From Dipylidium caninum (taxonomy: Eukaryota > Platyhelminthes > Cestoda > Cyclophyllidea > Dipylidiidae): DNA of 64,000 nt. A program made the translations under genes and the position numbers. The first letter of the stretch is position 1. Each line of letters opens with the position of its first letter. The notes below the pieces were generated by a model. That model worked only from the letters and a program-made list of their open reading frames with translations, was not told the origin of the DNA and made no database searches. Where the stretch lies: assembly GCA_017562135.1 (NCBI GenBank), contig QEYB01000180.1, positions 1,240,001 through 1,304,000 of the forward strand, given 5' to 3'. Of this stretch, positions 51,760 through 63,200 are shown piece by piece.

Positions 51760-52217
51760 ATGACTGATGCGGACTTAGTTTGGCGCATAGAGACTGGCGA
51801 TGTTAGTGGGTTCATACATGCATTGGAGGGCGTAAGTTTGTGGTCCTTGTTTATTGACAGGCAAAGATGTCAACAAAGAACTTGAGAATGGACGTAGAAC
51901 CATCCACATCGCGGCCGACTTCGGGCAACTGCAAATGCTAAAAATTTTGATTGCTAAAGGTGCTGAAGTAAACGTAAGTGGGCGTTCATTATCAAGTAAT
52001 CAGGTAGGTGAAAAACAGATGTGGGATCACTCCACTGCTTGCGGCCGTATAGGAGGGCCATAAGGATTGTGTCGCTCTGCTGCTGCGACATGTACGACTT
52101 ATGTTTTCATAGTTACTTGCCTTTTTGTAGAAGGCAGCGAACACTGAGGCTCCTGACGGCAGAAAGCTTTACGAGTGCACCGAGTCAGAGGATATTAAAA
52201 GGCTGCTTCGCCAATAA
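51760..52217 (+). CDS. MTPN: Myotrophin-like ankyrin protein with an in-frame TAG
   Basis: Myotrophin (V-1) is a small cytosolic ankyrin-repeat protein that binds actin capping protein. Exons: 51760-51829, 51861-51973, 52008-52091, 52131-52217; about 117 codons, the family size (118). Recognised by MTDADLVWRIETGD, IHIAADFGQLQML, GITPLLAAV, EGHKDCVALLL and the C-terminal PDGRKLYECTES. All three introns are tiny: 31, 34 and 39 bases. The first keeps frame only if it starts with GC at 51830 (GC-AG); the obvious GTAAGT two bases later shifts the frame. In exon 3 the codon at 52050-52052 is TAG where the family has Tyr (AVYEGH). Other genes here use TAG as stop, so this is a true nonsense codon or a base error. 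AATAAA at 52213-52218 overlaps the TAA stop. Confidence 0.9.
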
Positions 52218-52218
52218 A
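52213..52218 (+). terminator. AATAAA polyadenylation signal overlapping the myotrophin stop
   Basis: The last codons CAA TAA plus the next base spell AATAAA, so cleavage would fall shortly after the stop codon and leave a very short 3' UTR, just ahead of the anoctamin gene. Confidence 0.6.
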
Positions 52219-52339
52219 TCCTTTCTCTTTATTTAACGAGATGTTTTTTAGTTTATAGTAAATTCTCTTGTCTAATAAACAACACCTGCTTTGTAATACA
52301 TAATTGCTTATTCAGTTTGTATCATTTATGTGTTTATAA

Positions 52340-52351
52340 CTTTTTTTTAAG
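52340..52351 (+). promoter_or_regulatory. Candidate trans-splice acceptor ahead of the anoctamin gene
   Basis: A run of eight T followed by AAG directly precedes an exon open in phase 0 (GGA AGT TAT). The gap back to the myotrophin stop is 134 bases and contains no upstream coding exon. In flatworms whose spliced leader ends in AUG, that AUG would be in frame here. Confidence 0.45.
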
Positions 52352-55300
52352 GGAAGTTATTCAGTTGGAACTCCTGTGACGGATGAAGTTGTTTTTTATA
52401 TGACTGTTTGTCCTTGTACGCAAGGTGATGTCGAGCATCGGTCAAAACACAATTCTTTTGTCGCCGCTTGCGTCGCTGAATTACTAGCAATTTCTGGTTT
52501 TATCAACGAGGAGCTCAATATTAACGTGTCTTCGTGTTGCGTTGAAAACAAATCAGGTGGTAAAACACCTGCTCACAAAAAGCACTATATTCTCATCCGT
52601 GTCTCCAATCAACTTCTTCAGCATAGCATCTCTATGTTGAATCAAAGAGTTTCCGGGACGCTGAGAGGCGATAACAACGGTGGTGGGCCTTTATTTATCA
52701 TCCCAGTTGTAGATATTAAATTAGACAGAACTACCTTATTAAAAAAGGCAGCTTTAAGGATAAACGATGAAGTCTATGTCCTCTGCTGAGTTTATTCTGA
52801 TACTCCTGTCGCAATCCGGTTAATTTTTTTAGTGATGAATCCCAGTGTTGCTTCCTTAACACCCGGACAGAAGGTCTGGCTTAGTGGTCTTGCTGTGAGG
52901 ATGGTTAAATTTAATCGAAAGCTGCGGGATATTTTGAATACCCTGAATTCATGTGAGAAATACACTACTGTTTCTGCAAATCTCAAGAATATAGTTATTA
53001 AACAGTCGACCTTTCTGTCGATCTCGTCGAGCGAATATCATTCGGCTCTTTTCTGTTTGAAATCTGAAAAAATAATCAAGGAAATGACACCACTCCACAA
53101 TATGTCGGAGAGGGCTACTGTTTGGTCCCATTTCCGTAGGCAGTCTATTTTTTTTCCACCTGTGAGATGGATTCGTTGGTATCTTGGAGATGTCGTCGGC
53201 TTCTACTTTGCCTGGCTCCGTACCTATTGTCTTACACTTGTCGTTCCCTCCATCTTTGGACTCATAACTTGGGTGCTTGTTTCATTTTCCGACGACCTTT
53301 ATCCCAATCAATCCACACAGCAGCTTCCCATATCCGTCTTTCGGATATTCTATGGTCTCGGGGTGGTCGTTTGGGCACTAGCATGTAATAAAATTTGGCG
53401 TCGACAACAATCCCAATTGGCAGAAGATTGGATGTCACCAGTGTTTGCGGATGCAGCCGATGTGTCCGGCTGGGTAGATTCTCACATGGAACAACTGAGG
53501 CCGGCATTTCATGGCATACCGCGAGAGAGCCCTGTTACAGGTGAGGTGGAATTGCACTTCCCAGCTTCTGCCCGGCGTGTCGTATATTTTATTTCCGCCT
53601 CTGCCACATTTATTTGTGTTCTCATGGCTCTCTTCGCAAACTTTCTGCTCTTGAACTTGGAGGTGGGTTTATCCTTGGATCACATATTCTCGAAGATTCA
53701 CAAATTAAGACAAAATTTTACAACTTAGAGCCTAATAATAAGTTGACATTAATAGACCAAATAGTTGGACCTATCTTTTTTAGTTCCCGATTCCCATCGC
53801 CGGCTTCAATATTGGCAGATTTTGTCTAGAGCGCTTGCTCTCTTGAGTCAAGTGTTGTAATTACCTGACTACATGCGTGATAGATTCTTACATTCAGAGT
53901 AACTTTTTGAAAATATCACCGTAGTGTCTCATTCTCGTCTACTTGAATCTTTATTTTATGAATCTCTTTAGCCCATTACTTACGAATATTGTTGATAGAT
54001 TGTAGTTTGTTAAGTCTCTGCAATATTGTATTCCATTGGATCACTGTGCTTATGGTGCTCGAAGGATAAAAACGGGTTAAAAAGCAAAAAAATGATTCGA
54101 TTACTTGTAAGTAAGTGGGAACAAACTCTCCCTCTGAAGTAACGTGTTGCATGCATCTCGAGGATAAAATTTAAATATCATAGATCCTACCATTTTAAAG
54201 TGTCGGCATTGCTTCGCAATATTTTTAATCACATCGAAATTCTGTAAGGAAAATCCTTTACTTATTGGGAATCTTCGATTCTGTGGGTTCAGATGCATTC
54301 TATTTTTTATTATTGCCAGTGCGTGATCAATCCTGAGCGTTCACCGAATCTGCACTTACGTCCCCTTGGCTGTCTATGCGGTTCGGAAGGAATATTTAAC
54401 CCAAAGAACGGTGCATTTAAATTCCTTCCTGGCATTCTTCATCCTTTGGTCGTTTATTGTTGCAACCAGGTAATCTTTCGTCGAATTGCTGAAAAGCTCA
54501 CCAATATGGAAAACCACAAGGTATTCATCTCCACTTTAACTTTCACTTAGAAATTCTTTCAATTTGAAGTAAATGGGTCTTCATTCTTCAAGCACAATAA
54601 ATCATGCCTTTACTTTATGGGCCGCCTGCGTGCTCATGTTTTATGTCTGTTCTTAGATATACGCATATTCACGCGAGGTTTAAAGCCTGAGTTAGAGTAG
54701 ACAAGTTGCATAGTTCCTTTGAGGGCTGTGTAATTGCATTCGGTGTATATTAAATCCGTTGAATGAAGAGTCTAGTGGATCTACTACTTTAAATGGCGAC
54801 CGGTTCGGTGACTAATGCGTTATGGCCGGAAAGCCTACAGTAGAATTCATATCTTCGTCATGCGAATTCAGAGATTGTTCGTGTAGACGCTAAACACGTC
54901 TATCGTGGGGATAAACTGCGCATCTTTATGGTGAGGGGGATCTATTTCGTAACAACAGAAACACGTAGCAATAATCTTAGTTCTGCAGGATGTTGCGTCA
55001 AGGGAATCAGACACATTTTTGGGTTTCAGGCGGTTAATAAACGATTGATGAGTCTATGGATGAAAAAGTAGTAGTAGACTCACAAACGCTAATTTCTTCT
55101 CTCGTTTCCATGGTTAGCGGGGTTGAATTTGCCAAAATATACTTAGTGTTGGTATAAAGTGTCATAGTCCGTTAGACGACCTTTAGAATGGTAAAGGTTG
55201 GCTTTAATCAACAGAATTTTGCTAAGGTTCTTTGCACCATTAACGTAATCCATTTTCATCCAATCGAAAGAAGTGCTTTAGAAGTCGACGATTTTAAATT

Positions 55301-56145
55301 AGCCTACTAGAATTGGAGAGCTTACTTTAACTAGTGTTGGTATTTTCACGACTTAGCAGCGCAAACGTTTATAATGTCAGTGCAATCGCCTGGTTTATTC
55401 CAATTTTTAGATTCAATTCAATTGGGATCGTTCGTTTCTTGTAAAGCGATTCCTCTTTGAGGCTGTTGACGCCTATGCCTCACCCTTTTACTTGGGGCTG
55501 ATTCTGGTGGACTGGGATGCGTTGCAGTCATTCCTTTTGACTACTTTCGCGACGGACTCCATTCGACGTCTCCTGTTCGAGTGTTTCGTGCCATGGGCCA
55601 GTTCCTTTTGGCGGAGCCGTCGAGCCTCTGCCACCGGCGCCCACAAGAAGTCGGACGATGCGCCGCAGGGGGTGGAATCATCAGAAGCGTTAGCAGTACG
55701 TGCCGCTGTTTTCGGTGTTGAGTACGAACCCTTTGATGACTTCCTCGAGATGGTTCTCGAGCACGGCTACATTGTCCTCTTTGCCGTCGCCTATCCACCT
55801 TATCTCGCGGTTATGGCTTTTGTTTGCGCTTGGGTGGAGTCCTTCTTCGACGCCTTCAAGCTTCTCCAACTAGTCCGACGCCCGATGGCGCAGTGGTTGC
55901 ACAGGCAACAGAATATATGGCTTATGTTGCTTTCTGTGCAGGCCTGGTTGGCACTCTTCTCTAATCTCTGCCTTCTCACCCGCTATACTCAATGGAGTCT
56001 GTTTACGCTGGTGCTTTTAGAACACGCTCTCATCGGGATTGGACTCTTCATTGAACTGGCTTTCTCCAACACTCCCATTGCTGCTAAAAACGCCTTTCGT
56101 AAGAGAGTGTACGAGCGTTATAAACGTACCCAGATTATCGGTTAG
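52352..56145 (+). CDS. ANO10: Anoctamin, ANO10/ANO8 (TMEM16K/H) type
   Basis: Ten-helix TMEM16 membrane protein; ANO10 relatives are lipid scramblases of the ER, ANO8 tethers ER to plasma membrane. Exons: 52352-52784, 52833-53662, 54293-54520, 55411-56145, about 741 residues. Evidence: EMTPLHN (family VFPLHD), GDVVGFYFAWL at helix 1, WRRQQSQLAEDW (family LWKRGCANMTYRW), RPAFHGI with SPVTGEVE, AEKLTNMENHK joining phase 0 to WDRSFLVKRF, DAYASPFYLGLIL, then PFDDFLEMVLEHGYIVLFAVAYP and a final helix in LLEHALIGIG. Introns 2 and 3 are GT-AG. Between exons 1 and 2 only a 48-base GC-AG intron (GCTGAG, 52785) keeps the frame; read straight through, a single TGA at 52787 interrupts. First ATG in exon 1 is 52400; the codons before it suggest an earlier or trans-spliced start. 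Confidence 0.9.
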
Positions 56146-59100
56146 AGTCTCGTAACGGGCTACTATTTAACTGCATAACTTTTTCCTCCCTGATTATCCC
56201 TCTTTCTTCCGGTTATGTCTTCTTCTGCGTCATTCAAACTCGTGAGGAACATATAGAGAATCCAAATTTGATCAAACGCCAAATCCCCTTTTTCAATTGT
56301 ATGCACTTCAGTATCCGAAAACCAAGTAGCTGTGAGGAGGTTAAGTAGTCTTCTGGACCTGTCATGGTTTTTCGTCTGGTCCAGGAAGATGCTACTTCTC
56401 AAAAATAGTTCTCCCATTTCATAAGGAATCGTGCGCGTGTCATAGTCCGATTCTTGGTATCGCAACTTGAAAATGATGTCGGGATCATTTTGTCTACAAG
56501 TACCCACTGAATTCCACCCAATCGAACATTATGGGCACCCGGTGACCTAAGCAAGTTAGTGTTGTGCGCAGGTAAATATACAAGGTACTTTAGCGCGCTC
56601 CTCAACGGTGTCGCGAGAATGCATTGAGACGCGCTCTTCTCGCTGGCGTCACGTGTGCGTCGCCCGGGCCAGCAGCAGGTCCCCACGTCTCAGAGCACAG
56701 AAACTGGCGCCAGGTTACAATTTCCAACGGCGGAACGGACATGCGGAAGCCATTTGGTGTGGGGCCGCAGTATAACTGTTCGGGGAAAGCATCCCCACCC
56801 TATTACCTGTTTGGTTGTGCACGGCACGTACTCAATGCCATTTTCCATAGCATAGCTAAGTAATTAAACAAGTAATTAACTTAACTTAAGTGGTAGAGGG
56901 GTTCCACTCCCTTCCTCACGGAGAATCCTTCATAAGGCTCTACTTTGCCCATGCAAACCCAGGGAATATGATTTAGCGTGGGTAAATGAAGGTCGCCAGT
57001 TTAGATCAACCAAGCGAGCGAGAAATTTGTTACCCTTCTTGGGTGATATCGTCGAAGTCTTCCTTGAGCGTTACCTGACAAGGCCAAATGAGATGCGACT
57101 GTAACGATGCTTCACCACGTATCTGGCCTTGAGCAGGTAGCACCTGAAGCGAGGGTTCCACTAAGAATGTCAGTGGTGGGACCTAGTTCACTCCCGGCTC
57201 TTCAATGCCTTTGCAGCCAAATTATCCCGAAACAGAGCTTACTCGACATCCACGGTGGTGCAGCCACTGCGGTTGCCGCAAATGGGCCATTCAGCGTGGC
57301 GGGGAGCGGGAGGAGCGATTTGGTCGTAGAAAGGCGGGCTTGCAATAGATAGACAGTCCGGGACTTTTAAATTTGTCCGATGGACCGTGGTGGGGCTGCA
57401 GCGCCGCACAACTCCACAAGATGGCGGGGCTCGCGACTGTGCCAGCAAAGCAAATGCCCCTGAGCGCTTGTCTTGCTCTGTCACATGCGAAGTCGGGGTA
57501 TTGGCGCGCATTTCGAGAGCCTTTGTGCGCTTGCAGTTTTCAGACACTGTCACTTAACAGCATTGCGCCATGTTGTGTGAGATCTTTTCATTTTCTGTGA
57601 CAAATTCTCTGCCTCCCGAGATCCTTGTTTGACGAAAACTACGACGAGGCGGCGTTGAAGTAGCAAGATTCCTCCGGGGTATAACAGTTCTGAGCATTTC
57701 GAGACTACAAGGAAGTCTCTCCGAGGGACTCGAGTTACCGTGAGTAAAGGATAGTGGATCATCTCGTGGAATGCGTCTGTAGATCTCCTCAGAATCCCCA
57801 AGCTTACGAGTAGTACCCCTGAGACCGAATAATGGAGAGTGGCAGACAAAAGAGCGTATCCGAATGAATTTGAGGCCCGAAGCGACTTGTCTTGTCATTA
57901 AAAGTATAACGAAATACTTTGCAATGGGGAGCAATTCTAAAGGGTTCATATATTCTCTCAGCCCCTTTGAAGTAGTCGGTAAAAATTACGATGAACTGTG
58001 TGTCGGGGCAGTGCGCCGATGTCAAGCGCAAGGCAAGAAACAGAAAACTAATGCTGGGAAGCGCCAGAACGGCCTCAGTGGTACCGGAATGTCTTTCTTG
58101 GACAACGAATGACCCCTGAATATGCGGAGAAAGACAGCTCACGCGGTGGTCTGCGCCATATATCCATCCATACGAGGCTTAAGATGAAGCTCACGTTGAC
58201 GAAATAGTCGCAATCTCCAGAGGTTACTCAGAGGTGTCTTCGGAGATGCCCTATTCCTCTTACACAACTACGGTAGTCGGATATTCTTTGTCCTGGCGTA
58301 TAGCCTACAACCCACTCGACGCTGACTGGCGTGCCTCAAAGTCGGGGTGCTGGCTGATGCTGGACGAGGGAGAGCACAAACCGTGTGGACCATCGACAGC
58401 GGACGCTTAAGTGTTGTTGGCAAAGGGTGTCCATCCTTTCTGAGGGTGGGCCGAATTTTCGTATGCGGATCCGGCTCTCTCGTACGCACACGAACGGATT
58501 CCAGCTTATTGAATCCCGAACGGAAATGTGCGGAGGGCGGAAGCAGTGCAACGGAGGAGGCTTTCTTCGGATTTCTCTAATCTGGGCAGTAGGTGTGCCC
58601 TCTTAAATGTCGAGTCACGAGTTGTGCGTGCTGCGCGTGTGTGGCGTTGGTGCGCATGTGGCGCACCAACTCACCCTCACTTCCCATTGGTCAGAGCGGA
58701 TGTTGCACAATTCGATGCAAATATCAGCAAAACTGGGCGATTTGGTGTGCACGACACACATATTCGCAATACAAGGGGATGTTCAAGCTGAATCTATGCA
58801 AGGTAACACAGACATGTTCAAATTTTTCCTTCCAACTTTTAAAACCATTTACTTGGTATGCCGTGGCAATACATTCATGACAGACTCCGTTCTCTTCCTT
58901 TAAAATCTCGCCATTCATACCCTCCCTGTTTGAAACTTCAAGTTTTTATAAAACTCAACCAATTATAACCCACTAACAGAGTTCAGACTCCGCGTATAAG
59001 AAAACTATGCGTATCCATGTATGTTATGGGAAGTCAGGGAGATTTTGTACTGGCAGCCGGCAAACCTCACCCCACGTCAGTTGACACTACCAGCCAGGTA

Positions 59101-59760
59101 AACTGAGGTCGTGTTTCGCACCACCCCATGCCCTGGCAATAAGTGTCACCCCTCTCCGGCGGGACGTTTCTGTCCCGCATCGGTTGGAGCAGCGGAAGGT
59201 GTTCCCATTTGTCTCATCTGAAGGGCGCATTGCTCGTGTTTTCCCGATCGGGCACGATTTCTTGATCAACCGTAGCGCCCGGTAAAATGAAATACCGAGA
59301 CCCCTTCAACGAGGCCACAGGATTGTCGGGAAGGACGTAGATGATTATTTAGCGCCTACAAGAGTGCCATACTTCTAAGCCATCACGGTTGGAGTGAGTT
59401 CACATAGGAAGGAACTGTACCCAATCACCTTCGCTCGCTGCCACACTCTGATCCAATAACTGCACACCCTTTCGCGGGGGAAGGGTGGGTGATACCGGTT
59501 AGTGACCTCCTTCCATAATCTCAGTCTTCTCAAAGCTGACGTCATCGCTGTGACGTGAGCCTGAGACATGTACCCACCACCTCAAAGACAGTGGGCTGAC
59601 GGCACAGCTCTGAGGGATCCACTCGGCTTTAGCGTTCACCGAAAAGGCCATAATTGTGGGATGAAACAGGCACTCGAGCGTTCTCTGTACCTCAAAATTT
59701 GCATTTTTAATCGCCTCCGTTAAAAAAGTCTCATTTTTATATTTCGCACTCTGCCCGTAG
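56146..59760. other. No assignable exon; possible upstream part of the bZIP gene
   Basis: GC content rises again. No frame resembles a known family. Since the bZIP exon at 59761 starts after an acceptor, earlier exons of that gene may lie here or further left, but none could be picked out. Confidence 0.45.
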
Positions 59761-60235
59761 GACTTGTCTCACATGGAGTTGGCCATTTCTGAGGCGGAAT
59801 CGGAGGCCTCAGGTTCGTTATCGAGTATTTCCATACATTCGGCATCTTCAGACCCCTGCCGTTCTTCTTGTCAGTCTGACTTCAAACTATTCACGAAATC
59901 ACCCGGCGATTGTGAACGCCATACCGAGCCGGGGATTGTGGAGCGCACAGCATCCAAGGACCATTGGACGTATGAGGAGCGCGAGATTCGCCGCAAGGAG
60001 CGCAATAATGCGGCATCTCGAAAGTCGCGAGCGCTTCGCAAACGTCGTTTCCAACGGATGCTACTAGAGACTGAGCGTCTTACCAACTCGTAACGCTAAA
60101 CTTCGGGCACTAATTGAAGAGTTGAACTCGATAATGGCCGAATCCAGAGCCATTCTCTTCGAGAAGTTTGCAGGCACAGCAAGTGCTGACCCCCCAGTGT
60201 CAACGTGCCAGGCCATGACTGATCTCAGGGAATAA
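59761..60235 (+). CDS. bZIP transcription factor, 3' exon, with a +1 frameshift in the zipper
   Basis: Nuclear DNA-binding dimer of the bZIP class. The exon follows an acceptor (CTGCCCGTAG). About 65 acidic, Ser-rich residues come first, then the basic region RRKERNNAASRKSRALRKRR with the N-x2-AA-x2-SR signature (C/EBP- or PAR-like spelling). The zipper begins LLETERLTN. At 60091 one extra T (TCG T AAC) puts TAA in frame. In the next frame the zipper continues at once as AKLRALIEELNSIMAES, followed by a Thr/Ser-rich end and a TAA stop at 60233-60235. So the frame is broken in mid-heptad, although both halves look conserved. AATAAA at 60345-60350 fits a short 3' UTR. Which bZIP subfamily it belongs to is not certain. 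Confidence 0.8.
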
Positions 60236-63200
60236 CACTTACAATCAGCAAATCAGCTTCTTGCTGTCTCTTCTCCTTTTATCCGGATGTGCCAGTCAGA
60301 ACGCATCCCCGTTTTCCTTATTCGTCGATGTACCTTTTCGAGTCAATAAAGCAAAACCTACTTATAATCTTCATTGTCGCTGTAGGTCCATTGATACCAC
60401 TGAGAGGTATTAAGAGAGGCGGTCCGGGAATAGATTCGCTGCATTTTACTACTTCAGTAAACACTCGCGAAGCCTATAGTCTCAGGGTGGACTGGTGGCA
60501 ATACAAGTTACCGGTGGCGGCTCCCTATGAGCATCCTCTTGCTCTCCCAGCTAACAATAAAAAAAACAAATTTTGCAGCCGGCTCAGCGAGGATGTGGTA
60601 AGAAGGATATGACACTTTAATGGCAAAAATAGGTTTGATTAGACCAAGTAAACAAGCCCATCACCGCTTCGCCCGACGGAGGCTCCATTTAGTGGTCACT
60701 TGCTGGCAACAGTCCTCATAACCACCCGCCTCTTCACGCCAAGTAGTCTCGTACGCGGAGGTGGCGCATTCCCCTTCATTGGCGTGGCCTGCTCGTACGA
60801 CTGAGTGTCGTCTGGGTAGAAATTGCCTTGTCAGTTGACAGGAGGGGTGCGTGCTGGTTGAGGGAATTGAAACTTCCCGGTAGAGGACCAACTCGGGCAA
60901 TCTGTGGACTAGTTCAGTCGAGGGGGGTGCCTCCGCACAAACTGGCTGGTTATAATGGGGACATGGTGAATGGCTCTCCTCCTTAACTGCCAACAGGGTC
61001 ATATTCACCCAATTTCAAGGGAGGTGGACTTGAAGCGGCCGTTGGTCAGGGCAGTGGAGCACAGAAATTATTCACTAACGGAGAAATGGACGAGGATTAA
61101 ACAACTTTAAGTGTTTTTTGGTCAGCTAAATTTGAAAAGAAGACAATGAAATCGTTGCTCACTATATATCAGTAGTATGTGGAGTTACAAGTTAGGGCTG
61201 ATGGAGAAGAGGCGCCGTATCTGTTTTTTCTCCACTTTGAGACTCTTTGGAAGAATTGTGCATGCAAATTATGGTGCTCGACCGTTGAATTTTTGGGCGC
61301 CCTACTGCAGCGGCAGAGACAGTGGGACGCATCGCGGTTCAACGCAACGGTCGGTGAGGTGGAGGAGCCGGCAGCCGGACGAGCTGTTGGATGAGACGAG
61401 AGGTGGGTTTTTGTCTCAGCTACCACGCTCCTCTCTGTTGAGCACAGTGCTAACTTGAATGGCGGGAAAATCAAGGGGCAGTTGAGTAGCGAAGACCTCG
61501 CCATATCGGTAAACGCCTTAGTAGTTCATTCCCTCGAAAAGGGGTTGTTAGACCGGGGCAAGGATGGTCAAAATGATGACAAATTGTGCAGGCCTGAGGG
61601 GAAATTTTGCTAGCGACAAGCGTTAAGACGTTTAACCGATGTGTTTACTTTGGTGAAACTATACGGTGGCAGTTTAAACGACTAAGTAGTGTCCTACACG
61701 CGAGGAATGACGTGAGCCGAGGTCGGTCCGATTTCAATGCAGAAAATTCTGTCTAATTGCTACAGTAATGCTTGTTTTCAACGTAATTTCGCATGGCATT
61801 GCAATACGCCCAGAGTGTATCACTCCGCTCGGATTTCGAGTCCGCGACAGTCAGTGAAGGAAATCGGTTAAAGCGAGAATAACGAAGACCCGTGTGGAGG
61901 CCTGAAGTCAACCCTCGAACCGCGGGATCTGGGTAAGTGTCCTCAGACGCTAATTTTCTGCTGTAGCCTTCCACTTTCTTAATAATGATGCTTAAGTAGG
62001 CCAGAAGACTAATTTGGGCCGACAATTGGCAGGTGATAGTACGAGTTTACTTCTCCTTTCTGCCATCACAGTTGCAGACCAAATTACACGCTCCACGGAC
62101 CCTTCGCTGAATGACTTTACAAAAGGTCGCGGACAGAAAACTGCCCCAGTTGGGGCAGCAGACCTAGTCATTTTAGGAGGTGCCGAGTTCGACTCTCATT
62201 GAAGCTACCATTCCCACGTCCCAATGCCACCGATGAGCCGGTCCCTTTAGTCGCGAGCGCTGCCTTCACTACTGGGATGCGTGCAGGGCCGCCCGCACAG
62301 GAAGAGAATCTCGTGAGCAAACGTATGAGAATTTTTAGTTTCACATTCACGTACCACATTGACTCACTTTGTTACCGGCTGTCCTTTGAAAGAGGGGTCC
62401 CGAAAACAACAGAGTAGAGGGGTTCGACGGAATTTGGTAGGAGTTGTGTATGTGTTTGTGCGTGCATTCAGACCTCCGATGATGGGGAACTAATTTGCTG
62501 GGCGTGTGGACCCTCGTCACCACACCGAGTGCGGGGAGTGCTATTGTGAAAAATGTTGTCAGGGTCGAAAATGGTCAACCCCATCTCGCATGAGGTCTCG
62601 GGGTAATGGGATTTTAAATGATGACACAGTAGACATTATGGCGGTGTGGCGGCACGGTGAGCCGGGCCCGTAGTTTCCCGCCGCCTCAGCGGTGACGTGA
62701 GACTGGTGGTTGGCAGTCGCTGAGTGAATGACCCATCCTGCCTCTTTCGCCTGGCAGAAGTGTGCCGAGAAGCCTCATCGATTCTTGGCGGTTGCGCCAC
62801 ATACAGCAATTGCTTGAGAGTGGCTTGGTAAGCACTCATGGCAGTCAATCGTCGCGCAAAAATGCGCTGATAGTCACCCTAATACAGTCACCGGGTCGAG
62901 AGTGTTGTGAATACTTTTGATCTCCTGCTCAGACAGAACTGACACTTGGCTGTAAACAAGCCCCTCCGTGAATGTTTTCTCCACAGGCAACTCACAAAAG
63001 TGTCCTCCAGCTCACTTGACAAAGCAGGAATCGGAGGGCGTCAACCGTTGGGGAAATCAGGCTTGGGGAATTTTAACTGATTGGAGTCGTTGCTATCCGC
63101 TCAGTCATGAACACCTGACTGGAGTAACAGACTCTTCGTTGTGTGAACGAACGAACGACTTCAATGTCAGGACACAAACCACCGCACGCTTAGCCAATAC

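Noticed and set aside
52050..52052. Reassigned TAG codon (Tyr)
   Set aside because: DNAJC5 and the anoctamin use TAG as a normal stop.
62130..62200. Possible tRNA: hairpin CTGCCCCAGTTGGGGCAG followed by GAGTTCGACTC resembling a T-arm
   Set aside because: No acceptor stem pairs across the region and the T stem has only three pairs; probably chance.
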